The position numbers and the translations under genes are program-made. Shown piece by piece: positions 46,464 to 57,676 of a stretch of DNA of 64,000 nt (the stretch's first letter is position 1; every line of letters begins with the position of its first letter). The DNA lies in NCBI GenBank assembly GCA_003255065.1, contig QAOA01007117.1, positions 259,259 through 323,258 on the forward strand, given 5' to 3'. Source of the DNA: Cercis canadensis. Taxonomy: Eukaryota > Streptophyta > Magnoliopsida > Fabales > Fabaceae. The notes under the pieces were generated by a model. The model worked only from the letters and a program-made list of their open reading frames with translations, was not told where the DNA came from and did not search any database.

Positions 46464-46908
46464 CTCCATTCTTGCGATTCTCACATAACCAAAAGAAAAT
46501 TTAGTGTTTGCATCGAGCATCTTTCTAATGCGTATTTCTTACTTTCTATTTGTCCTTTTTGATGACTAATCTAATCGCATTCTTTTTTAATTTCTTTGAA
46601 TTGTAGGTGGCTGATGACTGCAAAAACATATATTGTTGGTAGATGAATAGACATGGTGGCAAGCAAATATCTTCATTACACATCTNCTCCATTCTTGCGA
46701 TTCTCACTTAACCAAAAGAAAATTTAGTGTTTGCATCGAGCATCTTTCTAATGCGTATTTCTTACTTTCTATTTGTCCTTTTTGATGACTAATCTAATCG
46801 CATTCTTTTTTAATTTCTTTGAATTGTAGGTGGCTGATGACTGCAAAAACATATATTGTTGGTAGATGAATAGACATGGTGGCAAGCAAATATCTTCATT
46901 ACACATCT
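46464..46908. other. Unmerged contig overlap around N at 46686 (222 bp each side)
   Basis: Bases 46464-46685 equal 46687-46908 with one substitution visible (cacataacc/cacttaacc). The match is exactly suffix to prefix at the N. Confidence 0.93.
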
Positions 46909-47262
46909 CCTTTCAGGTCAATAGCTAAATCTCTCTTTATTCTCAAAATTTCTCTGATCTCTATAATACCCATAGGAAGAAATAAAGTGAATTTTATTTT
47001 TCTTTTGAAAAACTTAATCTGTCTAATATCTTGGGTTTTTAACCTAAGGTTTTGAAATTTTTTTTTTTTTCACTTATTCATAATATATAATTGAGTTCCC
47101 TATGATTTGAGAATTAATATATAAATCGTAGGTCTTGAGGAATAGGGGTAGCCATAGGAGTGAACATTTATAATTGATGTGGGGAACTTCCCAAGCTTGG
47201 AGTTGGAGGGTATGATACGTATGGATTCAAACTCTGAAAAAATTTGTATGAGCTAATTAAAG

Positions 47263-47480
47263 TTAACTAAAAGGTTAAAAAAATGTTTAGTTTAGCATTG
47301 TAATGTTTTTAATTTTCATTGATAGCTAAAAGTGGCTTATTTATTCATCGGTTTGACACTCTTTAATTGATNTTAACTAAAAGGTTAAAAAATGTTTAGT
47401 TTAGCATTGTAATGTTTTTAATTTTCATTGATAGCTAAAAGTGGCTTATTTATTCATCGGTTTGACACTCTTTAATTGAT
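47263..47480. other. Unmerged contig overlap around N at 47372 (109/108 bp)
   Basis: Bases 47263-47371 (ttaactaaaaggttaaaa to tttaattgat) recur at 47373-47480 with only a one-base homopolymer difference. Confidence 0.93.
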
Positions 47481-50400
47481 TTGCAATTTACAATTTTGAA
47501 TTCCCTTTTCTGTTTTTGATTTCTAGGTGTAAAATATAATTTTTATTGGATGAATAATATAATTTTAGTTTTCCAACATTATAAATTATCAAAAAATTTA
47601 ATTATTTGATTGAAGATTAGATATAAGTGTTGAGCATCTTCTTTATGTGATATGTGATTCAATGTTGACATGTCTCATTGCTACTTAGAATGTCCTATGA
47701 AGGACTGCTTTAATTGGTTGAGTTGATATACGTTACCATAATTTATATTATTTATGATCTTATGGTTTTCCCATAAAATCAATAATTCACAAATTTTCAC
47801 TTTAAAATATAAAGTAAAAGAACTTTATAGAACTTATAATTGCTATCAATGCAGACATAAGAATTCTGTTGGGAAGACCTTAGACAGTTGACAGTGTAGC
47901 ATAACAGAGTTTTTTGCCTTTGTTTTTTTTGTTACCATGAATGAATGGTTATGTCAAATTCCTTGTCCCCCTCCCACAAGAAGTAAAACGTTGTCGTTTT
48001 TCTACTAGTAACACCAGCCATTGGCAAAAAGACACAAAAAAAGAGAAGTCTTGTCAAGTGTAAACTCATTCACAGGGGATACTCTGTCAGTCAGATCAGA
48101 GCATACGCTGTCGTTTCATCTTATGGAAAGTTGGAAACCCAACAAAACATGAAAACTAGCAAAAGTAGCTTGTAAAATTGTAATTGCCACGATCAGAGCA
48201 AAAGACGGCGCCGCCGTATTTGGTGGCCAATCTAAGGAGGCCAACGAAATCGAGGATCTGATTTTATTTATTTATTTTTGTATATATTTATATCTGAATT
48301 TTCCTTTCTTTTATATTTCACTAGCCTTTGTGCAAAGCTTTCCTTTTTGCCTCTAATTTTAATGTGTGTTATAATTTTAATTAATCTTATTACACAAAAA
48401 TTTGTTAATCCATAGCAAGTTAAGCATAAATCTCTTTGTGCTTAACAATATAATTTTCAAAGTAGGACTGAGTTTGAAAAATGATAATATTTTAACATGT
48501 TTGTGAGGTACTTACTTATTATATAAAAAATGTTTATTTAATGAAGTGAATTAGGGAAGAAGTAAAGAGAAGTTAGGTAGAAGTCATTGAGATATAAAAA
48601 AAAAAGTGAGTATAAGTATTTTTTTAATAGATAAAATAATAATTACATAAAAATTAATTTTATAATTAAAAGCATGTTTCACTGAATTATAATTTTTGTT
48701 TAAGAATAAGTAATTTAAGTAGTAAAAAAAAGTATAAGTAGTTGATTTAATTTGTTTATAGGTGAGAAATTTTTTGTAATTTTAATATTTTTCTTTCAAT
48801 TAGAGGGGAGAGGAAAAAGAAACTTTTGAGTTCTTGTCTTGGATTCTTCACTTATTCCTTTCTTTTGGTTTCCAACTTCCATGTCAGAAATGGGAAACGT
48901 CAATGAAAGCGAAAGGTCTACGTTGTTCTCTCTCTATGTGAGCATCTTCGTTCGTGTGCATATAAACGAGAGTTACCTTCTTGCTTCCCTGCTTCCTCGT
49001 TCTCTCACAGATTCGCAAGACACTTACAGAGTATTTCTCAACTTTTATTATTTTCGTTTCTTTTTTTATTATATATATGTCAAAGTTCGATTATTGGATT
49101 CTGGAAATTATCTTGTTTAATCTTTTGTCTATCTAGTTGCAATTCTTACTTCTCTGTTCAGCTGTGTTTCTTGTTGTTTCTTCCATCTGTTCTTCTTGTT
49201 TTTTCCTTTAACTATCTCAAAGAAACCCGATTCTCTGCTCAATTAACGTCTTCATTTTTCTTTACTTTTTTACATTTAAGTTCTTATATATGGAAGCTCT
49301 GACTATTGATTTGGAACTTTTTCTTCGGCTGAATCGAGCAGTTATCAGTCTTGAGTTAATCAGTTCAGGATTTCAGCTGTAGAATTGGTCTATTCTTGCT
49401 TTATTTATTGATATATATTTTTTTTAATATTTCAGCAACTGAAAAAGGGAATTTGGTTGTTATTCTTAGTCTTTTGATTGGATCATTTATTTATTTGCAT
49501 TTTGTTATTCAAAATTTTTGAGTTTTATCCATAGTTTCTGGTTATTTTTCTGAATTTTTGAAGGCATTTGTTTGCTCACACATTTGGTCCTGTTTTGGGA
49601 ACAAAAGTGAACATCTTTGTTTTGGTTGTCCTAAACACAACAGAAACTATTTGTATCCCTTTGATGTTACCAATAAAAAAGCATGACTTATTCTGCAATT
49701 TCTGCATCATTTAGCCAACACTTCAAAACCAGATCTCTAAAATCAATTTGCTGCATTTTTATTGGATGATAACAGTAGTCAGGAGCAAAATTTGCGCACT
49801 CAAAAGTTGATCCTACATCGTTTCACTTAATTTTATGGTTTAGGCCTAGATTGCATGCATATTTCATGGCGAGGGTTGTTCGTAATCATGTCAAAAATTG
49901 CATTTGATATTTTGAATTCTGATTGTGAGTTTCTGTTTGATAACAAGAACTAACAATGCAGTCAAGTAATGTAGATATAGCCATGTCATCTTTCGGAAAA
50001 AAGTACATATATGTATTTAGCATCTTAGGAAGGAAGGTCACCAATGAAATACTGAAAGGATCAAAACTAAATAAATTATCTGTTTTTCGATGCTTAATCC
50101 ATCTTCTGTTGTCTTGCATTATAAATGTCAAAACTTCTGCAGATTCTCTTGTGTGCAATTTTGTGTTCATGTAACATAGGTCTTGTCAAAATAAGGTTGC
50201 CAATTTTGATTTGTGGATTGCTTTGTCTCTTACTAACATCAGATTCATTAGAGCAAATTAATATGTAAGAAATATAAAGAGATGATAGAATGATAAGAGT
50301 GATTGCATGTGATTTACGCCATTTGATTTGCACATCTGGTCTTGATACATTGATAATTTTCACTAGTACTCTTCGTTTCCTTCTATTATTTTACCAAGTG

Positions 50401-50548
50401 CATCTAAATTTTATATTATGATTATAATTATTCCCTACACCCTAGTGCTTTTTGAATCCCCAAAATTGGCAGCCAAAGTATCCTTTTAGATCTTTAACGG
50501 AGATTGAATCCTGCTTCCTCCTTTTTCAGGATATTGAGTCCAGTTGAG

Positions 50549-52692
50549 ATGGACAAGGGACATAGAAAGACAAGTGTGAAGGGACACAGAAAGACAAGTG
50601 TGATGAAGCGACAAGTACAAGACAATGAAATAGGTTGTAACATACCAGAGGAAAGAACTAAAAATCCATTTAATACTTTGTCAACTATACGAGATGAAAC
50701 AAATATTGACAAAGAAGTAGTTTCTTATTATGCTGATAAGCTAAAGAAAGTTTCTGTTGCTGAAAATGAAGAAGATAAGTCAAAGATTTTGGAGATTTCT
50801 GTTGTTAGAACACCTATTGTTCATTTGAAGAAAAAGCTTCTTGTTCTTGATGTAAATGGGCTGTTGGCAGATATAATTCTTCCCCCTCCAAAGGAGCAGA
50901 AAGCAGATGCAAAAATTGCTGGGCGAGCAAGTAAGAAATGGTTGTGTTATTTTCTTTCTGCATCTTCAAAGAATTCCCTGTATTTTACTGACATTATGTT
51001 GTTATTTCATTTTAGTATTCAAGAGACCCTTCTATCTTGAGTTTCTCAAGTTCTGCTTTCAGAATTTTGAAGTGGGCGTGTGGTCTTCAAGAGCTAAGTA
51101 ATTTTCATTCATCTCTAATAAATTTCACTTAATTCGTTCTTGTGTTGAGTTTGCTTGTTTCTTTTTCATTTCTATTTAAGAAACAACTTTTATCGTTCCT
51201 CTTTCCTTTGGGGTCTTAGGTTGTAGCAATCATTTTTTGCATGTATACTTACTCCCAAGCTTTCATTTTTTGTAGGAAAAATGTGGAAAAAGTGATAGAT
51301 TATTTGATGGGAGACATGACACACAAGTTACTTTTCTGCTGGGTTAGCAATTAAGCTGTTTCCCTTTTGACTTCCAATGTTATGATGTGCAAAAATATTA
51401 AAATTTTAACATGTATAATTATAAGCTACTAGGTTAGGTATGTTCTGACATTAAATTGAGGTGTTTTACCATGTGCTTTTCTGCATTTTTCATTTTTATC
51501 TTAAGAGATCATCCAAATTTTCAATTCTTTTGCATGGAATAAAATTAGATATAGATCATTCACACTCTTCTGCCTTTTTGTATTGATCAAATTGGGTATT
51601 CGGCATATTCTTTTATCATCAGTACACGGCTTGGAAAATTCTTTGTTGATTATTGCATTGATAGGTGAGAGCTCAAAACTCTGACTATGTATTGTTGGTT
51701 TCTGCAGGATCTTTATCACTGTACTCCAACAAATTTCAAAACTCTTGAAAACAAGCACAAGCCTTTGGTTTTTAAGGATCTGAGGAGGATTTGGGAGAAG
51801 CACTATCCTAATCTTCCATGGGAGAAGGGTGATTACAATGAATCAAATACATTGCTGATAGATGATTCCCCTTACAAATCATTGCTTAATCCTGTAAATG
51901 AACTAACTTGTCTTTCTTTCCACCCATCTATCTTTAGTAATTGGGTATTACATTTTCTTGTCCTAACTCTTTGTTCTTGAATGTGTTAAACAATCATTTT
52001 TAGCGACACACTGCAATCTTCCCTCAATCATACAAGTTTCAGAATAGCAGCGACAATTCATTAGGTATGATATCTTTATAGATGATCAGCTGGTCTTCTT
52101 ATTCATAAAGGCCAAAGAGTTTGCTCAAGGCTTGGTTAGATGCTACAAAAAAGTGATAACAGACTTAACCATTTTACTTCCTTGTGTATTACCCTCTTAT
52201 ATTCTTAAAATTCATTTTCTTCAGCATTCTTTTGACATTCTGTTTGAAACCGAGTGGACAGGGAAATGTAAGGCAAAATATGGTGTATTTTAAAATATCT
52301 TTAACTTGTCATTTATTAATTGGATTGTCTTGATAAAACGTAGCTTTTACAATGAGACTACTTTTTCCTTTCACACAATTTATAAATTCTCAACCACAAA
52401 GATGCATTAAGTGAAACTAGCATCCTTCTTGTCAAATGTCCATGTTACCTTGCTTAATCTGAGGATGACCTTTTTGCTAAGTAAGCTTATCGATTACGTC
52501 TGATCATTGACATAATTATGATACATAGCAGATGCTGGAGGGGATCTACGAGAATATCTGGATGGATTGGCGAAGGCCAAAAGTATGAAGGAGTACATTG
52601 AGCAACACCCATTTGGTCAAGAAGCTATCGGTGAAAGAAGCAAATCTTGGAACTTCTACCTCAAGGTTATTGGTAGTCTTTCTAGTTCCTGA
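50549..52692 (+). CDS. FCP1/TIM50-type HAD phosphatase-like protein
   Basis: Six coding exons with matching phases and GT-AG borders: 50549-50930, 51016-51097, 51276-51342, 51708-51893, 52004-52064, 52532-52692; 312 aa. The ATG at 50549 follows a likely leader-intron acceptor (AG at 50528-50529). The N-terminal 90 residues are basic and low in complexity, with KGHRKTSV twice in tandem (residues 3-18). The FCP homology (HAD) domain follows: KKLLVLDVNGLLAD (nucleophile Asp101), FKRPFYLEFLKFC, VGVWSSRA (motif II), LVFKDL and NTLLIDDSPYKSLLNP (motif IV aspartates). The second Asp of the DxD motif is Asn103, a form I recall in the plant subfamily of this domain. Family members dephosphorylate proteins such as the RNA polymerase II C-terminal domain; substrate and activity here are unknown. 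The C-terminus ends GSLSSS. Confidence 0.88.
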
Positions 52693-54529
52693 ATTCCTGA
52701 CAACTTCAATTAGAGTGAACAACTTCAATATTGGAGGATTAGACCTTGAATTTCAATTAACTTTTTATTGGAAATTTCATAGGTCATGGTATTATATGTT
52801 ATATTTCTTATATGGGTTTTGAAAATTCCTTTGGAAGAGTACTGATATTAATGAACAGCTTACATCTACTTTGTTTTGGATTGTTTGATTGTCTTCTGCT
52901 TAGATGTGTATGGGTTCAGCATGTGAAGCATCAAATAATAATCTCGTGATTTGAATAATACTACTTGCACATTACATTTACGGTAGGGTACACTTAGACA
53001 TGTGGCACAAATTGAATGTAATTGACCCCGCTTAAAATATTTCCTGTCAGGCTCAAAATCTGGTAAGCTGTGCAGACTACAGTAGGGTGAGTGTAAATAG
53101 AGTGCAAATAACTTTTTTCTGTGGTTTAATTGCTTTTATGTCTTATGGTTCTTCTATGTTTCTATGAACAATTTCTGTTAGTTATGTTGGGTTGGATATA
53201 ATCATGTTTCTGTGCATTGGTGCTACGCAGGCCAAGAAGGCCCAAATCAATTCTTTTTATAAGAGACTACTTAAGCCAATCATAATGTGTATACAGTTAA
53301 AATTCAAACCACATGTAATTGTATCATTTTTTTGGTTAATAACTTTTTTTTTAGGATTTTTAAAAGTTTATTGATAGTCTCGCTCTGCTTTCTCTTAAGT
53401 TTTTTGTTTTTATACAACGGCATGGAAATTCGAACTCTTAACCTCCAGCAAATTATTTAAATTTCTTACTAGACCACATTATAGAGAAAAGAAACACATT
53501 GGCTTCAATTGTTACAAATTCATTATGAATGATAATCTTGTTCTTGATTATGTGTGTGTTTAATTTCATAACTCTTTGTGCTACAATAACTCAATGTACT
53601 CTAGAGAAGCTACGATACCACTATGCAAAAATTCTGGTATGTATAAGCATATGATTTGAGACTCAAAAAATATGATAAGATGAAGCATAAAAAGTAATAA
53701 AGGGTTGATGCGTTGTAACAAAATTATGACGGCATAAAGAAATGGTCATTTTCAGTGCAGAGATACATTGGATCATAGAAACGAATAGATACACAAAAAA
53801 GATGTTGGAAGCAGTAGAAGAAAGCTTGGTAGATTTCGTGATTGTGAACAGGGATTGAGTGGGGTTTGCAACCAACAGTACTCGACTTTGTCTCTTTCAC
53901 ATTTTCCTGAATTTCAGAGAATCCCACTTTGTTCCTCCCCCTTGTAACTTTTCTTTCTCAACTCTCAAGATCGATTGGGAAGAACATAGTTTTGTGTACG
54001 AAAACTAGCTTTAAGATACTTTGACCCTTGAATAAAAAACAAAACAAAAATGCCGCTTGTGAGTAGCAATTTTCTATTCTAAAACTAATAAACTAAATTA
54101 GATGGTCATTTAGTTAAAGCTGTCATTTTACAGTTAAGAGAGAATTAAACTTGAAAAATGGGTAAGAGATAGCTTTAAGGTTGGAAGTGACTCTACTGAG
54201 CCAAAGCCTCTCGTCATGAGTGATAGTTACACTCTCATTTTGTTGCATATTACATTGTTGTGCATTGTTTTGAGTTGTCAATTTAAAATTTCAATTGGAA
54301 TATATCAATTTAGATCCAAACATACATTAGCATATACAATATGATTGATTCAATGATTTATTAGAAAACTTCAGGTTTCAAGTTCGAAATCTTATTTTCC
54401 CATAGCTAGAAAATTTAACTTCATGTGTCTATGACAAAAATTTAAAATTTAGATGCAAACATGTTTACAAGTGTGCATTTATATATGTGCAACTAAGAGA
54501 AATAATTCTTATCCATTATACGAGATATC
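52693..54529. other. FCP1-like 3' flank and gene-poor region
   Basis: Probably contains the 3' UTR. The stretch 53700-53950 is less AT-rich and carries overlapping minus-strand frames of about 70 codons with no recognisable domain. A SINE-like copy lies at 53400-53485. Nothing else is supported. Confidence 0.5.
53400..53485 (-). repeat. SINE-like remnant
   Basis: On the minus strand: tgtggtctagtaagaaattt (A-box-like), then ttaagagttcgaatttccat (B-box-like), then an A-rich end. A different family from the copies near 42-46 kb. Confidence 0.4.
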
Positions 54530-54685
54530 AATTGGGTGTGAGACTAATCTCGTTCGAGAGTTAGAGTAATTACGATTTTTCTTTTCTTAACAATACTCTT
54601 ACTGAACCTCGAACTCTTGACCACAATTAAAAACACATGCCCAAAATTTAATTTGTTACCAGTTGAACCAATCGCTTATTGATTA
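54530..54685 (-). repeat. SINE-like (tRNA-derived) repeat
   Basis: On the minus strand: gcgattggttcaactggtaa (A-box-like) and, about 45 bases later, ggtcaagagttcgaggttca (strong B-box-like match), followed by an A-rich stretch (ttaagaaaagaaaaat). This is the clearest tRNA-like layout in the window. Confidence 0.6.
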
Positions 54686-55325
54686 AGTGATCCTTATCTA
54701 ACTGGCCTCAATAATACTATAAAATATGCAGATGTCCAATAATGTACAAGTAGTGGAGCTCAACTTTTTCCAACCGAGCACTTATGACTTTGAGCATGGC
54801 ATTGTACGTACTTTCTCATCATTCTTTTCTGATGCTCTCAGTGATATTAGTGATGACTCTCAATCATTCATTCTTTATACTCATCGCCCATAGCCCATAA
54901 CCATACCACAGTCACTTTGTTCTCTCTACAAAAATCTTTTGCACCTTTCAGCAACAAATCCGTAAGATACCAATAATTCACTTAGAACTATCACATTGCT
55001 CGATTTCATTTTCATCCATAGCCACATTCTTCATGGCTGGAAGCCATTATACAGTACACATGATGACTGATGACTGCATTCACATGAATCTATACGAAAA
55101 CCATTATATGGGCCCACCAAGAAGGATAAGGGAATAGCAAGTTTGGGCCCAAAAATTATGGAGGGCCCTATCATTTTCCTAACTCTCTGTCTTCATTAGA
55201 GGTTCATAACAAAGCATTAGGCCTCAGAGCAATCAAAATTTGCCCCCAAACAGAATTGAAACTCTGCTTTGTTTATATGGATTCTATTATTATTATTATG
55301 ACAAAGGATGGTATAGCTTAAGAGA

Positions 55326-55326
55326 T

Positions 55327-55388
<62 letters not shown>
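55326..55388. repeat. Compound (TA)n(GA)n microsatellite
   Basis: About 13 TA units run directly into about 18 GA units. Confidence 0.95.
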
Positions 55389-55390
<2 letters not shown>

Positions 55391-57479
55391 CAGGGCATGT
55401 GAAACTGAATGAGCTTTAGATTCCAATGACATGTCTATTATATAGTATGATTAAGTTTTGACTTTTTGCTATTATCAACTTTGTGAAAAGATTTTATTAT
55501 GTATTTAAGTATTTCACGAGACTAATTTATATTTAATATTACATGAATCACACCATTACCACTCATAATTTTTTTTTTCAATAAAGGCAATTAACTAAAT
55601 GAAATAACACTCATGATAACTATATATTTAACTAAATAACTATATATAATACTGTACGGTAATTATGAATTATGTCAGAAATACTAAACTAGAATGGCAT
55701 GTGGGAGTAAAGCCTTTGAAAATAATTTTGAAAGAACTATTGATAGAGTCTTAAAGAATGAATAATTTTTAGTGGATTTTTTGGTTGTTTGTGTCATATA
55801 TATAATACTGCATGATTTTTACGTGTTTATTTACAATGATAACTAAAAAAAATTAAATAACTACAAGTAAAGGATAATTTTGAAAAATATGTATAACACA
55901 ACTAAGAAAGAACCATCTTAAATTATTATTATTATTATTTAAAAAACTCTATCATTAATTCTCCCAATAATTTTTTTCGTTCTATTTATATGTTCAATAT
56001 TCAAGGATTTCAAGCTAGTTGCATTAAATGGAAATCACTTTTATATATTATGATTTATTCTTCGTACACGTGACACCTATAATTGATGTATTCTTTATTC
56101 TTTCTCCCCATTTTTCCCATAAAAAAATGTGTCATATAATTGAAAGTTGCCGTAAGCAAGTGATCCATTAGCCAGGTCCCTGTTGCAGGTATAACATCTT
56201 CTTCTTTTCTTGGAAATACAAAGGCAGATAACCAATATATAGTTCAATTATGAGGACCTCTTTAATGAAAAGAAAGGTGACCAAGTAACATGATCTCTTC
56301 AATTCCAATGTTGTATCCCACCATAAAAGGAAAACAAAAAATAATGAAATCAAGTAGCTAGTTTAAATTGTTGAATGGTTGGATATCCTAGCTACAAACT
56401 TGAACTCTCATATGTAAGATTTCAAAGCCTCTCTTTCTCATGTGACGCAAGGGATAAGATGGAATCAAGACTTTTCACTGTATTCAATAACTCCTCCCTA
56501 ACATGGATTGTCCCTTGTTTAATGGTCACATCATCTAGAACCTTTATGGCACTCCTTAGAGTTAATGTGAATGAGACTCTAGTTTTAGCTCGCTCTCTCT
56601 TTCACACACACACACACATGACACATTGTCAATCACACTCTCTGTCTATGTGCTTGAACATAATTGTTTATTTGATTAGATTGATTAGATAAGCTATTTG
56701 GGTATTATTCTTATTTGTTGACTCAAACTCCCAATTATTAATTTGCAAATGCACATGGTAAATGGTGGGGAGTTAGAGGGGAACATCATGTGCCAATCAT
56801 ATGCTAATGGGGCAAAGTTTCTTGGAACCTAGTCTAGGCAGTGATTTGATGGAGATGGCTAATTGCATAGTTGGTTCATAACCAATAAAAATAAGGCCCC
56901 TCGTGACACTCCACTTTTTCCATGTGGTTGTGTATTCCCTTTTTAAATTTCTACTTCCACCATCCATCACCATCATCAACAACTCAAAGCCTGGAAATAT
57001 TTAGGTATGCAATAAGATATTAAATACAATAATTTAAACTTTTCCATATGCAGGTGAAGCTCTCTATGGCTTGATTCTATTATATTTGTTATTCATTTTG
57101 AACATAATGATCATCATAGAGTATAACATGGAATGCTTAACCATGAAGATTTATTTTCTGTTTTTGGTAAAAGAATATTTATTTGCATAAAGAATATAGA
57201 AAATATGGATGTCTTTTCGTCCTTTATTTTTGTTTTTCGGTTTAAACCTCTTTCTTTCTTATAAACATAAAATTTGATGTCAATAGCTGCAATCTAGTAT
57301 TAAGAGTTTGATTTTTTTGCTAGTGATTTTAAGTTTAAAGTTCAATGTTATCATATAAAAAAAAAATGAAATTTAATATCAATAAATTTAAATAGTTTGT
57401 AAGAGGTTAAAAATTTAAAACTTAATTCGTGTCATCATATAATAACAAAAAAGTAACAATTTATACGCAGCATGACTTT

Positions 57480-57676
57480 TTTTCTGCTTGTTTGGCTCAC
57501 TTTGGCTCATATGGTTCATGACTTACGCTCAGTTAGTCAGCCCAAGTAGCTTGTGAGTTTATCTTGAGCTAAATTTGAGTTGAGAAAATCAGATTACTTA
57601 AAACGTGAGCCAAGTAAAGCATCACCAATTGAGTCAAGCTTGAGCATGTCTCAGCTTGGCTCATTTCCAGCCCTAA
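57480..57676 (-). mobile_element. hAT-like MITE fragment
   Basis: On the minus strand it begins tagggctggaaatgagccaa, a terminal style common in plant hAT miniature elements, with many internal gagc(c)/ggctc inverted words. The opposite terminus is not clearly present, so it may be truncated. Confidence 0.45.

Larger units (their letters stand above)
45819..50548. other. Gene-poor region and promoter/leader of the FCP1-like gene
   Basis: Mostly AT-rich with two overlap artefacts (46464-46908 and 47263-47480). Near 47980-48260 is a less AT-rich block with two acg(t/c)tgtcgttt words (47991, 48107). The stretch 48820-49030 is C/T-rich and looks like the leader exon of the downstream gene, with a plausible donor near 49030 joining the AG at 50528-50529. 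A 93-codon frame at 48839 inside this leader has no recognisable domain. Confidence 0.5.

Noticed and set aside
48839-49120. 93-codon frame before the FCP1-like gene
   Set aside because: It lies in the C/T-rich leader region, has no recognisable domain, and the family's protein starts at 50549.
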